The position numbers and the translations under genes are program-made. Shown piece by piece: positions 26,381-35,959 of a DNA stretch of 64,000 nucleotides. This DNA is from Bin5 sp963662575 (GTDB lineage: Bacteria; Chloroflexota; Anaerolineae; Caldilineales; Caldilineaceae), in contig OY759723.1 in NCBI GenBank assembly GCA_963662575.1, positions 4,836,001-4,900,000 of the forward strand, in the 5' to 3' direction. The notes beneath the pieces were generated by a model. That model worked only from the letters and a program-made list of their open reading frames with translations, had not been told where the DNA came from and did not search any database. Each line of letters begins with the position of its first letter. Position 1 is the stretch's first letter.

Positions 26381-27661
26381 ATGGCCCCAATTCTCTCCGG
26401 CAAACGGATCATGCTCGGCATCAGCGGCGGCATTGCAGCATACAAGTCGGTGACACTGGCCAGCCGCTTCACACAGGCCAACGCGTTGGTGGACGTGATC
26501 ATGACGCACTCGGCCGCCAAGTTCGTTGCTCCGGTGACATTTCAGGCGATCACGCAGCGAAGTGTGGCGACTGATACTTTTGAGTTCTGGCACGATGCCG
26601 GGCGCTTGCGGATCGGCCACGTAGCGCTGGCCCACGCGGCTGATTTGTTCATCATCGCGCCGGCCACCGCGCATACGATAGCCCGCCTTGCTCTCGGTTT
26701 GAGCGACGATCTGCTGAGTATCACTGCGCTCAGCTACAAGGGTCCGATGCTTTTGGCGCCGGCGATGGAGACCAATATGTGGACCCATCCGGCAACTATG
26801 CGCAATGTCCAGACCTTGCGTGATTGGGGCGTCGACTTCATTGGCCCAGCCGAGGGAAGGCTGGCGTCCGGCGAGGTGGGAGAGGGTCGGGTCGCGGAAC
26901 CGGAGGAAATTTTCGAGGTAGCCTGCAAGGTGATCGGACGGGGGGGACCCCTGGACGGGCTGCGAGTGGTAATCACAGCCGGCGGCACACGAGAGCCGAT
27001 TGATCCGGTGCGATTCATGGGCAACCACTCTACCGGCAAGATGGGGGCGGCCCTGGCGCGGGCAGCGCGTGATCTGGGTGCGGAAACCGTTCTAGTCCAC
27101 GCGCCGCTGGCTGTGCATCCGCCCGGCGGGGTGGCGCTCGTGCCGGTTCATACCGCCCATCAGATGTATTCGGCGGTGATGGAGCAGCTGCCGCAGACGG
27201 ATGTCCTCATCGGCGCGGCGGCGGTGGCCGACTACCGTCCCACCAGCAGTTCCGACCACAAGCTGAAGAAATCACCAGGGCAGCAGGTAATCACGCTTGA
27301 GAGGACGCCCGACATTTTGCACACGGTCGGCCAACACCGTGAGGGGAGCAGGCCAGGTCCCCGGCTTGTCATCGGCTTTGCGGCTGAGACGAACGATCTC
27401 GAAGCCAACGCTATCGATAAATTGGAGCGCAAGAACCTCGACCTGGTCGTTCTAAACGACGTGAGCGCGCCCGACAGTGGTTTCGCGGTAGACACTAACC
27501 GAGTTACTTTGTTTGAGCGTGATGGCAATCGCGAGGCTTGGCCGCTGATGAGCAAGGATGAGGTTGCACAGGCGATTTTGCAGCGCGTTGTCGTGCGCCT
27601 GGGTCGACTCGATTGGAAAAGGCCTCAGTACAAAGGGGAGGACGACTCGACTGAGGTCTGA
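26381..27661 (+). CDS. coaBC: Bifunctional phosphopantothenoylcysteine decarboxylase / phosphopantothenate-cysteine ligase
   Basis: Carries out two consecutive steps of coenzyme A synthesis. The N-terminal CoaC flavoprotein half has LGISGGIAAYKS near residue 10, GHVALAHAADLFIIAPATAH (catalytic His in the HVALA motif) and the decarboxylase signature as PAMETNMW. In the canonical PxMNxxMW form the fourth residue is Asn; here it is Glu. The C-terminal CoaB half starts near residue 185 with VVITAGGTREPIDPVRFMGN, STGKMGAALA and later VIGFAAET and KNLDLVVLNDV (the usual lysine and asparagine). Length, 426 residues, is normal. Flavin binding and CTP-dependent ligation are family knowledge. Confidence 0.95.
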   Translation: MAPILSGKRIMLGISGGIAAYKSVTLASRFTQANALVDVIMTHSAAKFVAPVTFQAITQRSVATDTFEFWHDAGRLRIGHVALAHAADLFIIAPATAHTIARLALGLSDDLLSITALSYKGPMLLAPAMETNMWTHPATMRNVQTLRDWGVDFIGPAEGRLASGEVGEGRVAEPEEIFEVACKVIGRGGPLDGLRVVITAGGTREPIDPVRFMGNHSTGKMGAALARAARDLGAETVLVHAPLAVHPPGGVALVPVHTAHQMYSAVMEQLPQTDVLIGAAAVADYRPTSSSDHKLKKSPGQQVITLERTPDILHTVGQHREGSRPGPRLVIGFAAETNDLEANAIDKLERKNLDLVVLNDVSAPDSGFAVDTNRVTLFERDGNREAWPLMSKDEVAQAILQRVVVRLGRLDWKRPQYKGEDDSTEV

Positions 27662-27727
27662 TGAAATGGCGCTAGCAGATAGAGCCACTCAATTGGCTGC
27701 CTCACACGAAGTGAAGAACGGTTTGAC

Positions 27728-28573
27728 ATGCCTCTCACAGACAGACAGGAACGAGAAATAGCCGGGGCTCTGAGGGATATCGATCCGGCGCAGATTTCCG
27801 TCACCCGCAGATTGACAACAGCGCAACGCGCCCAACAAGGGCTCTCAATGATTCGAATTGCGGAGGAGGTCGCGGCATACCGCACGCGGGCGCGTTTACC
27901 TGAATTGTCGCAAGGAAAGGCGCTCGGACTCACTCGGAAAGCATGGACTGACAAGACGGAGGCAGTGGTGGCTGACCCCGAACAGGAATTTGGTAGTTTT
28001 GTGCGCGAGGCCCTCGATGCTTTGGAAGAAGCGGGTGTCCAGTATCTGATCGGAGGAGCCGTAGCTGTGTGGGGATGGGGAGAGGCCAGAACCACCAGGG
28101 ATTTCGATGTTGTAGTGGACCTGCCTCTTGAGCAGATGGCCCGTCTTTCCGATTCGCTGCGGGACAGGGAGATGTTGGTGCCGGTCGAAGTGATGCTCGA
28201 CCTCTACATGTCGACTGCGGACTTGCCGATTAACGCAATCCACATGCCTACGGGCTATAAACTGGAAATCTTCTTGTTGCGGCCGGACGATCCCCTGCGG
28301 GCAATCGCGTTACAGCGGCGCCTTCTGGTCGACTTCGGCCCGAATATCGGCGAAGCCTACGTTCATTCGCCGGAAGACCTGATCCTCTATAAACTGCAAT
28401 ACTACAGCCTGAGCAGCCAGCCTAAACACATCCGCGACATAGGCAGCATCATCGCAATGATTGGCGATGACAGCCTTGAGCATGCCTATTTGGCGCAGTG
28501 GATTGACCGGCTGGCCTTGAAAGAGATTTGGCAGGAAATCCAAGAACAGATGGCGCAGTCAGGCCGGCAGTAG
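27728..28573 (+). CDS. Orphan nucleotidyltransferase-fold protein
   Basis: A 281-residue protein. Residues 100-250 have a MNT-type nucleotidyltransferase core: YLIGGAVAVWGWGEARTTRD, then FDVVVDLP giving the first acidic pair (TRDFDVVVD), a LEIFLLRPDD strand and a SPEDLILYKLQYYSL helix seen in AbiEii-like and DUF6036-like proteins. The N-terminal 95 residues are charged and helical without a recognised domain. Many such proteins are toxin halves of toxin-antitoxin pairs, but no small partner gene is adjacent, so that role is not supported here. No clear ribosome binding site precedes ATG 27728. It is convergent with the macroglobulin gene, only 38 bases apart. Confidence 0.7.
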   Translation: MPLTDRQEREIAGALRDIDPAQISVTRRLTTAQRAQQGLSMIRIAEEVAAYRTRARLPELSQGKALGLTRKAWTDKTEAVVADPEQEFGSFVREALDALEEAGVQYLIGGAVAVWGWGEARTTRDFDVVVDLPLEQMARLSDSLRDREMLVPVEVMLDLYMSTADLPINAIHMPTGYKLEIFLLRPDDPLRAIALQRRLLVDFGPNIGEAYVHSPEDLILYKLQYYSLSSQPKHIRDIGSIIAMIGDDSLEHAYLAQWIDRLALKEIWQEIQEQMAQSGRQ

Positions 28574-28611
28574 AGCGACACCCCCCCCTTTAACTTTAGT
28601 GCGACGACCTC

Positions 28612-31600
28612 TCACTCATCGCTAACTTCCACCACAATCCAGTCCGTACCTGTGCGTCCAAACGTTTCGGGTGCGTACATCTCCTCGGCCTTGGCGGGCG
28701 GCGCTACGAAGGCGCCGGGTGTCGTTGCCCTGGCCAGATAGCTGTATTCATAGACACCTGCCCACAAGTAGGAGGTGAATGCCTCGGCCCGCTCGTCACG
28801 CAGGTTCTGATGTTGGTACCAGCTGCCCAGCCACGAACGTCTGCCTTGGGGCCTGTTCGAATCCAGCGGCAGACCGGCGGTCACGGCCAGCTCGGGGTTG
28901 ATGATCTCCAGGCCGGCTGGCAGCGGGTCCACCAGGGCAACGTGGACGCGGCGTGAGGGAGCCGCCATTGTGAGCCTGACGCGCACGCGGGCACCGGCAC
29001 GAATGTGCCAGACGCCGTCATCATCGCGGCGTACATCATCCGGATCGTCCACGGCTTCATAAATGCGCTCGACGGTGAAGCCGTGATCGGCTGGTTCCAG
29101 GATCAGGCTCATAGGGGCATAACGCAGGCCCAGGCGATAGTAGAGACGGCCCTGTCCTTCTTTCTGGAGGATCAGAGGCAAGTCGCCTTGGGCGTCGGTC
29201 GCACTTTCGTGGACGAACTGCATTGGCAGATCAAGATTGACATTTTCGGCGGAGCGCCCCTGGAAGGCCTGACCGCCGGCATACTGGTCGCCCAACCAGA
29301 TTCTGGCGACAAAGTCGGGCGTCTGAGATTCAAACAGGTTGAAATAGCGGTCCATGGCCAGCAGCACCCACACGTTTTCCTGCGTGTTACCCCAGCGTCC
29401 GGCGGTACGATGGCCCAGCAGTCCCCGCACCAGCTTGGTGATCAGATCGCTTTGCGGCTGATCGACGACAAGGGCCTCCAACAGGACGGCGTCGGCGCGG
29501 CGGCTGGAATGGAGCAACAGGTAGTCGTCATCGCTGTAACTGGATGCAACCGTGGCGGCGCCGGCGGTCTCGGTGACCCGATTGTTGAGGAAACGCCGCA
29601 TTTCAGCAACGGTTGACTGCGAGGCCGCGTCGTCGGTCAGGACAAAGAGCAGCCAACCGACACTCTCCAACGATAGGTTCTCCAGCCCTTCTTCCTCTAC
29701 CAGCGCGCGGGCCTTTGACGGATCGTCGTCGTTGAGCAGTTTGCGAACATACAGAGCATAGGAGGATAGACCGCGGCGGGCGTCGTCACTGTACCAGGAA
29801 GGGAAATGCTGCTCGATGTTGCGGAGATATTCGCGGGAACGGCTCAGCATGTCATCAGACACGGCATACCCCTTGAGGCGGGCGCGTGCCAGGGCATGGG
29901 CCACATGCACACTGTGGTAGGGCCAGATTTCACCGCCTCGCCGCCAGATGGGGAAGCCGCCGCCGTAGTCCTGCAGAGCCTCAAGTGCCTGCAGATCGCG
30001 TTCCATGGTGCTCTCCAGCTGGGCCGGAGAAGGCAGACCTTCGGCGTCGAAGGCCGTCAGCACATCACGAAGCGCGGCTACGGCCAGCATACGGGAAGCG
30101 ATCTGCTCGGAGCATTCGTAGGGGTAGCGCACAAGGTAGATGAAGACGTCGGTCAACGCTTGGAGGGCCGTGGAGGAAAGTGTCACTTCCAGGCCGCCGT
30201 AGTTTGGTACTGCGTCGGCAGGGGGTCGCAGGGGCTGCAGAACGGCGCCGCTCTCGTCGATTTCTCCGTAGACCGCGAAGGCTTCGGTCGTTGCGGGGGT
30301 AAACACTGGCAGACTGATCTCGGCGGCGTCGGCAGTGGATGGCCGGTTGGCGTCGATCACGCCGAACTGGAAGCGGGCCGTGCCGGCGCTGGCCGTTTTT
30401 GTTGGGAACCGCACTTCTACCCGGTCGTTGGCGGGAACAGTTACGGCGTATCCTACGGCCGAACTCGCTCCGCTCTCCGCCATCACATCGGCATTGGTGG
30501 CGCGGACGATTGCATGTGTTTCCATCGCCTCGTCAGTCTGATTCTGCAGTACGACCGGCAGCTCAAAGCTGTCGCCGAAGTTCAGGAAACGGGGCGCGGA
30601 GGGCCGCACCATCAACGGCAGCCGTGCGGTCAGACTAGATTCGGCGGCGCCGAAGAAGCGGTCTTCGGCGACCGCCACCACCATCACGCGGTAACGGGTA
30701 AGATTGTCAGGCAGCGTGACTCGAACGCGGGCCTGACCTCTTTCGTCGGTACGAACTTCCGGCGCGAACAGGGCCAGTGGATCATAGTTTAACCGAAGGC
30801 GGATTGTCTGCCCTTCGCTTCCATCAGCACTTGACTCTTCGGCCATATCTGAGTCCATCGCCATTTCCGCCATTGCCGCCGGCGCCGCTGCCGCCTCCAT
30901 ACTGTCCATCCCGAATTTGGCCTGCCTGGGCATTGCCGGGGCTTGCGGCGTGCCCGTCGGCGCAGGCGTTTCCCCTTGCAGCGACTGGATACTTGCGAGC
31001 AGGAGGTCGTCTCGATTGTGATGATTGCTGACGCCGCGACCGCGTTCGCTGTAGAATACGCGTACGGGGTCGATCAGCTGATAGCCGGTCAGGGCCAGGA
31101 TCGCTTCATCAACAACTACAATAGCAAACTCGGCGCCGGCCACAGGAGAGCCGTCTGCATCCCGCACCGTTACATCGATTGTCGTCTCTGCGCCCGGCTC
31201 CAGACGCTCGACCTGAGGCGCGGCATCCACCTGCAGCGTGCGGCTAAGCGGGGGAATCGAGAGGTTTAACCTGCCGCGCGCGTATGCGGGGCGGTTGGGC
31301 GCGCCAGCCAGGGCATTGCCTTCGTCGTCCACGCGCGCGGCTGCCCCAACCAGATCTACCTGAACGTGTATGTTGGGGATGAAATCGTCCTCGATTTGCA
31401 CGCTCAAGGTATGGGTCGGACCGTCCATGGTAAACCGCTCACTGGACACGAGCCCTCCCCGGTGCAGGGTTAAGAGACCATCGGCAGGGAAGAAAGGCGC
31501 CTGCACCAGGATTTGCGCTTTGTCGCCGGGGGCATATTGCTCGCCGTCCGGGATGAGTTGCACTTCTTCGCGCTGCAGGTTGCCGCTCGGCGGGCGCTGA

Positions 31601-34600
31601 CCGCCGCTGACCCAGCGGGTCAGTTCGGTCTGGTTGCGACGACCGGCGCCGTCTACAACGGTGGCAGTGATCCGATACGCGCCGCCGATGCTTGTGTCAA
31701 ATGTGCATGAGGCAAAATCGGATTCTGTGTCATCGGGGCCGGCGGCAGCGGTTGTCGCCACGGTACATTCCTGCGTCTCGGTCTCAACCTCCAGCCAGGT
31801 GCCTTCGCGGTATTCCCAATCCAGGAGAGCGGCCTTCACTAACGCCTCATGCCCCTCAATTGCATTGCCATCGATGTCGGTTACAACCACTTCGACAGAC
31901 AGGGGCTCGCCCTGCTCTACAAAGTAGCGGGCGGTCCGCAGGCCGATGTAGAGGTCGGCAGGATGCAGAAGGAAACCCGCGCCGCTGCCCCACGCTTGGC
32001 GATTCACATCGATGACCGTTGCGGCGGCGTCGATGTAGGCTGGGAACGGTTCCAGGCTTCCGTCGTCGTTTGTATCAGAACCAGCCTCGGCATGGTCGCC
32101 GGATAGGAGGTCAATACGCAGGCTGTGCTGGCCGCCGGCGTCGGTGCGGGACCGGAATGAGGCGCGGCCGAGGTAGTTGGACTCACCATGGTAACCCCAC
32201 CAAGGCGACCACTTTCCAAATGTAAAGCCGGACCAGTTAGGGGGATCATAGGAGCCTGTTGAAGCCATAACCTCCCAGTTAACTTCTGCGGCAGGCAGCG
32301 GGCCGCCGGAAAAGTAGCTTGCGGAGACAGTGGCCAGAGCGGCGCCGCCGGCAATGTGTGGCCCTTCGCTGACGGTAGCGCTCACTTCAAATTCGGGCCG
32401 GCGGAATTCTTGAATTTGAAATACGTGTTCGTGGCGCGCTTCGCCTCTGTCAAACGAGGACCGAAACTCGATCCAGGAGTAACCTAGGTTGACGTTGTCC
32501 GGCAGATCAATCTGGAAATGGAAGCCGCCGATGGCGCTGACGGATACGTCGCCCGTGTCGATCACGTTGTTCGATGAATCGCGGACAGTATATTTCACGG
32601 AGGACTCAGCGTCTTCAGGAAGCAGGCTGACGTCGCCCTGCGGGCCTAGCTCGATGCGACGCATCCACCCCTTGATGCTTACAGTTTCGCCAGGTCGGTA
32701 CATTTGGCGGTCGTCGAAGACCAGATAACGTACTACGGCAGGTTCTTCCCGCTGCCGCCATCCATTCCAACCATTTTCGGTTCGGTAATATTCGTAACGA
32801 TTTTCGGGCACAAATGTTACATCATCGCCGTCACGGGCGATTAGCAGTTGGGCGCTTCGCGTGGGGAGTTGCAGGAGTGCTGAACCGGTCTCGTCAGTTG
32901 TGGCGCGCTCCTCCTGGGGCCAGAGGGATACAGTGACACCTTCCATGGGTGTGCCGTCATCGAGGCGGTTGGCCCAGACGTACATTTCGTCGGCGTCGAC
33001 AAAGGCGTCCAGGCCGATGCTTGTAACCTGAACCCAACTGATGATACGCATCTCTTGCAACTGCCGGTTGAAAAGGTTGGAGAGGAAGCCACTCTCCGGC
33101 TCCACATAAAGAATCAGGTGGCCAGTATCACCGTCCAGGACGCTGGAAAGAGGGATCTCCGTCTCGATGATTGCGTCATCCTGGCGGCTGATCTCGAGGG
33201 TTCGTTCCATGACCAGTTCGCCGGGAGGAACGGCCTGGTTGTTGCGGCGGTAGTCGTTGCGCCACTGTTGGTATTCTAGGAACTGCTGCGGAGAGACACG
33301 GTAGGCGCGCACATTGACCGCATTTACATTGACGGTATAGATAGGAAAGGAGGGCTGGCCATAAGGGTCGAGGATAGTAATCGGACCATTGGCCTTGGCG
33401 GTCAGGAAAGCCTCCATCGGCCCGATGCGGAACTGAATTTGCTCATCTTCGGTCAGGGACTGACCAAACAGATCTGTAAGCTCGGCGGAGACGGTAACGT
33501 CGTAGTTGGTTCTGCCCTGCGTGTTGCCTGAGATCCAGATCGTATCGCCGAAAACTTCAAAGGAGACGTAGTCCAGCTCCGGTTCAATGGAGATGAAAGA
33601 GGGATCGAATGCCTCTATGTCGATGGGATTATTGAATCGCATGGACAGGGGAGTGCTGGGTGGACACAGAACGTCTCCTCCCCAGCCGCACTCTGCTTGA
33701 TTCAGAATAAAGGGACCTGGCGTCTTGAAGCTGTAGCTCTGGGGGTGCGCGTTGACGAGCGGACCCTCGGCAGAAGGCGTGCCCACTGCAAACGTGACAG
33801 TCACTGTCGTGTCGCGAGGTAAAGATTCAGCAGACACGAAGGCAAGCCATCTTTGGTCAGTTGAGCCTGCGATCAGGCGCTGTACACGCCTGTCGGCGGC
33901 GATCTCATCTTCGTTGGCCAAGCGCACGGGGTAGCGGCGGCCGCGGGCTGTCACTTGGGTATGCTCGATGACGGCGGCGGGGTCGATGCGTTGATCGAAG
34001 GCGGCAAAGAAGACCGGTTCCAGCGCGGCCGGGCCGCGTGTTGGATAGGCCGCTTGCAGGGTCGGCGCCGGTGTACGGAAAGTCCAGTTTACAGGTTCGG
34101 CCAGTATCTTGCCAGTGGCGGACTCGGTTCCGGCGGGAATGGTTGCCGTGTATTCGGTGGCCATTGGCATCCGGGCGATGCCTTCGACATCGGCCTCAAA
34201 CAGGAGCGTTTTTGTGCCTACCCAACGCCAGCGTCCTGGCACAGCAGGCGAAAGCTCGACCGGTATTTCTTCGCTTGCGAGCTCCTGGTGGCTGGTCAGC
34301 GGCACCATGGGAAGATTGAAGGTTACACTCAGTTGCGGGGCAAGAGGCACATCACCTTCCGGAGAAAACCGCAGCGCTGCGAGTGGTGCGTCCGCCTGGA
34401 TATCGGGCTGGGCTTCGGCTTCAGCAGGTGGGAACGGCAGATCTACTTCCTCACCGGGACGGGGCGGGGGCAGGCTTTGGCCGGGTAGGCGCACTTGCTC
34501 GACGTCGCCTTCTTCCGCCTGGACGGGCGGCAGGCGGGTCAGCAGTTCTTGTATCTGCTGCGAGGTCAGGGGTGTGGTCTCGGCCAGAGGAGGCCTTGTC

Positions 34601-34848
34601 TGGCTGCCGTCCCAACCGGGCTGGCCCTCGCTAAGCACAAACGGCGGCGAATCTGATTCGTCGAAATACTGCTCTTCCTCGTCAAAGAAATCGCCTGCGA
34701 AGAAATCGTCCTCTTCACTCGCCACGTGTGCGACGGACATTCCTGAGCTAACGGGACGCGGCATGTCAACCGACCTGCTCGAAGTACAACTGAGCGTGGT
34801 CAGAGCGATCACGATAGGTACTATTGACAAAAAATGACGAGGGGACAT
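28612..34848 (-). CDS. Large alpha-2-macroglobulin-family lipoprotein with thioester site
   Basis: A 2078-residue exported protein, among the largest in the window. The N-terminus (MSPRHFLSIVPIVIALTTLSC) is a lipoprotein-type signal with Cys21 as the probable lipidated residue; the lipobox TLSC is slightly off-consensus. Acidic, low-complexity sequence follows, then repeated macroglobulin (MG/Ig-like) domains, for example YRPGETVSIKGWMRR and RPEFEVSATVSEG, and the A2M core around RVRVTLPDNLTRYRVMVVAV. The thioester motif CSEQ is at Cys1579 in YPYECSEQIASRM, followed by the helical thioester-domain stretch YGGGFPIWRRGGEIWPYHS. Bacterial homologues trap proteases or protect the envelope. The partner often found beside it, PBP1C, is absent here. 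GAGGAG precedes the ATG. Confidence 0.95.
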   Translation of the reverse strand: MSPRHFLSIVPIVIALTTLSCTSSRSVDMPRPVSSGMSVAHVASEEDDFFAGDFFDEEEQYFDESDSPPFVLSEGQPGWDGSQTRPPLAETTPLTSQQIQELLTRLPPVQAEEGDVEQVRLPGQSLPPPRPGEEVDLPFPPAEAEAQPDIQADAPLAALRFSPEGDVPLAPQLSVTFNLPMVPLTSHQELASEEIPVELSPAVPGRWRWVGTKTLLFEADVEGIARMPMATEYTATIPAGTESATGKILAEPVNWTFRTPAPTLQAAYPTRGPAALEPVFFAAFDQRIDPAAVIEHTQVTARGRRYPVRLANEDEIAADRRVQRLIAGSTDQRWLAFVSAESLPRDTTVTVTFAVGTPSAEGPLVNAHPQSYSFKTPGPFILNQAECGWGGDVLCPPSTPLSMRFNNPIDIEAFDPSFISIEPELDYVSFEVFGDTIWISGNTQGRTNYDVTVSAELTDLFGQSLTEDEQIQFRIGPMEAFLTAKANGPITILDPYGQPSFPIYTVNVNAVNVRAYRVSPQQFLEYQQWRNDYRRNNQAVPPGELVMERTLEISRQDDAIIETEIPLSSVLDGDTGHLILYVEPESGFLSNLFNRQLQEMRIISWVQVTSIGLDAFVDADEMYVWANRLDDGTPMEGVTVSLWPQEERATTDETGSALLQLPTRSAQLLIARDGDDVTFVPENRYEYYRTENGWNGWRQREEPAVVRYLVFDDRQMYRPGETVSIKGWMRRIELGPQGDVSLLPEDAESSVKYTVRDSSNNVIDTGDVSVSAIGGFHFQIDLPDNVNLGYSWIEFRSSFDRGEARHEHVFQIQEFRRPEFEVSATVSEGPHIAGGAALATVSASYFSGGPLPAAEVNWEVMASTGSYDPPNWSGFTFGKWSPWWGYHGESNYLGRASFRSRTDAGGQHSLRIDLLSGDHAEAGSDTNDDGSLEPFPAYIDAAATVIDVNRQAWGSGAGFLLHPADLYIGLRTARYFVEQGEPLSVEVVVTDIDGNAIEGHEALVKAALLDWEYREGTWLEVETETQECTVATTAAAGPDDTESDFASCTFDTSIGGAYRITATVVDGAGRRNQTELTRWVSGGQRPPSGNLQREEVQLIPDGEQYAPGDKAQILVQAPFFPADGLLTLHRGGLVSSERFTMDGPTHTLSVQIEDDFIPNIHVQVDLVGAAARVDDEGNALAGAPNRPAYARGRLNLSIPPLSRTLQVDAAPQVERLEPGAETTIDVTVRDADGSPVAGAEFAIVVVDEAILALTGYQLIDPVRVFYSERGRGVSNHHNRDDLLLASIQSLQGETPAPTGTPQAPAMPRQAKFGMDSMEAAAAPAAMAEMAMDSDMAEESSADGSEGQTIRLRLNYDPLALFAPEVRTDERGQARVRVTLPDNLTRYRVMVVAVAEDRFFGAAESSLTARLPLMVRPSAPRFLNFGDSFELPVVLQNQTDEAMETHAIVRATNADVMAESGASSAVGYAVTVPANDRVEVRFPTKTASAGTARFQFGVIDANRPSTADAAEISLPVFTPATTEAFAVYGEIDESGAVLQPLRPPADAVPNYGGLEVTLSSTALQALTDVFIYLVRYPYECSEQIASRMLAVAALRDVLTAFDAEGLPSPAQLESTMERDLQALEALQDYGGGFPIWRRGGEIWPYHSVHVAHALARARLKGYAVSDDMLSRSREYLRNIEQHFPSWYSDDARRGLSSYALYVRKLLNDDDPSKARALVEEEGLENLSLESVGWLLFVLTDDAASQSTVAEMRRFLNNRVTETAGAATVASSYSDDDYLLLHSSRRADAVLLEALVVDQPQSDLITKLVRGLLGHRTAGRWGNTQENVWVLLAMDRYFNLFESQTPDFVARIWLGDQYAGGQAFQGRSAENVNLDLPMQFVHESATDAQGDLPLILQKEGQGRLYYRLGLRYAPMSLILEPADHGFTVERIYEAVDDPDDVRRDDDGVWHIRAGARVRVRLTMAAPSRRVHVALVDPLPAGLEIINPELAVTAGLPLDSNRPQGRRSWLGSWYQHQNLRDERAEAFTSYLWAGVYEYSYLARATTPGAFVAPPAKAEEMYAPETFGRTGTDWIVVEVSDE

Positions 34849-34961
34849 TATTGTTTTCTCCTCGGACTGCGAACAGATGTTATCGAAGCTGTCCGCCGTG
34901 CGATCGAAATGTGCGGCGCAATTGCAAGAAACTGCGAAATGGAGGAACCGTTCTGCAGAGA

Positions 34962-35624
34962 TCAGTAGCCGAACCTGGAAAGCACCATCTCAAAGAATTC
35001 GGCGCCGAGATAAGCGGCGCCAATGTGCTTTATAATCTTGCCGCTGATCACGATTGTAAGAAATCGCAACACCGGCAATCTCAGTGCGCCAGCAAGGATA
35101 CCGGCGAAGTCGAAGACCGGCAAAGGAAGGATCGCCAGTACAAACAGTACCGGTGTTGTATATCGGGTTGTCATTTTGTGGAGCGTTGCGTTGAACCTCC
35201 CCTGCTGGCTGACCAGATCGCGGCCCGCTTTACCGGCAAAGTACCCTGTGAGCTCGCCTAGCCCGCTGCCGAAGCCGGCAACGACGCCGAGCAGAACAGG
35301 ATTCAGATGGGCCCCGAGAGCGATAATCAGAGCGAGCCCTGGGGCGGGCAAAATGACTGTGGCGCTTCCGATCAAGCTTATCAGGAAACTGCTCGCGTAG
35401 CCCCACTGGCTGAATCGCTGAACTAACTCTCTCTGCGTTCCCAACCAGAATGCGCCAACAACAATTGCAAGGACTCCGACAATTTGAAGAATCGTCAACC
35501 AAGGTTTGATCGTAGGAGCAGAAGCCTCATTGTCATCAGTTTCTTCGAGCAGGGACAGATCCTCGCTGACTTTCGTCTGACTGGGGGCATTTTGAATTGA
35601 TACTGAGTCGTTGGTACGGTTCAT
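34962..35624 (-). CDS. VTT-domain (DedA/TVP38-like) membrane protein
   Basis: A polytopic membrane protein, 220 residues from ATG 35624. An acidic cytoplasmic N-terminus of about 45 residues precedes a first membrane helix (ILQIVGVLAIVVGAFWLG). The VTT core follows: ATVILPAPGLALIIALG, LGVVAGFGSGLGELTGYFAG and LFVLAILPLPVFDFAGILAG. VTT/DedA proteins move or scramble lipids, including undecaprenyl phosphate carriers in some bacteria; which lipid is handled here is unknown. An alternative start at GTG 35651 abuts a GGAGGT directly and is therefore less likely. It lies upstream of the macroglobulin gene on the same strand with a 113-base gap. An envelope function for both is plausible. Confidence 0.82.
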   Translation of the reverse strand: MNRTNDSVSIQNAPSQTKVSEDLSLLEETDDNEASAPTIKPWLTILQIVGVLAIVVGAFWLGTQRELVQRFSQWGYASSFLISLIGSATVILPAPGLALIIALGAHLNPVLLGVVAGFGSGLGELTGYFAGKAGRDLVSQQGRFNATLHKMTTRYTTPVLFVLAILPLPVFDFAGILAGALRLPVLRFLTIVISGKIIKHIGAAYLGAEFFEMVLSRFGY

Positions 35625-35651
35625 TGCATTTCTCTTGGTTGCGCTCTGCAC

Positions 35652-35959
35652 ACCTCCGCTCGAGAAGTGAGTGAAAGCTTAAGTCAATTGCCAGAGAGAG
35701 TTGGTCGTTGGGCTAAAGATTTCTCCTTCCAATCCACGAAGTCGTGCCAATACTGCCTGTTGGAGGCTCCAGGCAGATAGAGGAAAGAATGGTCCTTTCT
35801 CACATTGCCAGTTCTAGGCGTGCGACGTTCCCCAGACAGTACTGTGAGGAGGGTCGGTTGCGGCGTAGCCAGGAAATACCTTAGCTGTACGGGTTAGTTG
35901 GGTCCGCTACGCTGTACGCAGAGAAGGACGGGGCGTGCGAGAGCAGACGCGGCCCGCGA
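35652..35959. other. Intergenic region, no gene found
   Basis: About 300 bases between the VTT gene and the cyclophilin gene, both minus strand. I see no convincing open frame, RNA gene or terminator. The promoter of the VTT/macroglobulin genes would be expected here, but no pair of boxes stands out. Confidence 0.4.

Noticed and set aside
29806..30792. A 328-codon plus-strand frame inside the macroglobulin gene
   Set aside because: Antisense shadow of a confidently identified gene; no ribosome binding site and no recognisable domain.
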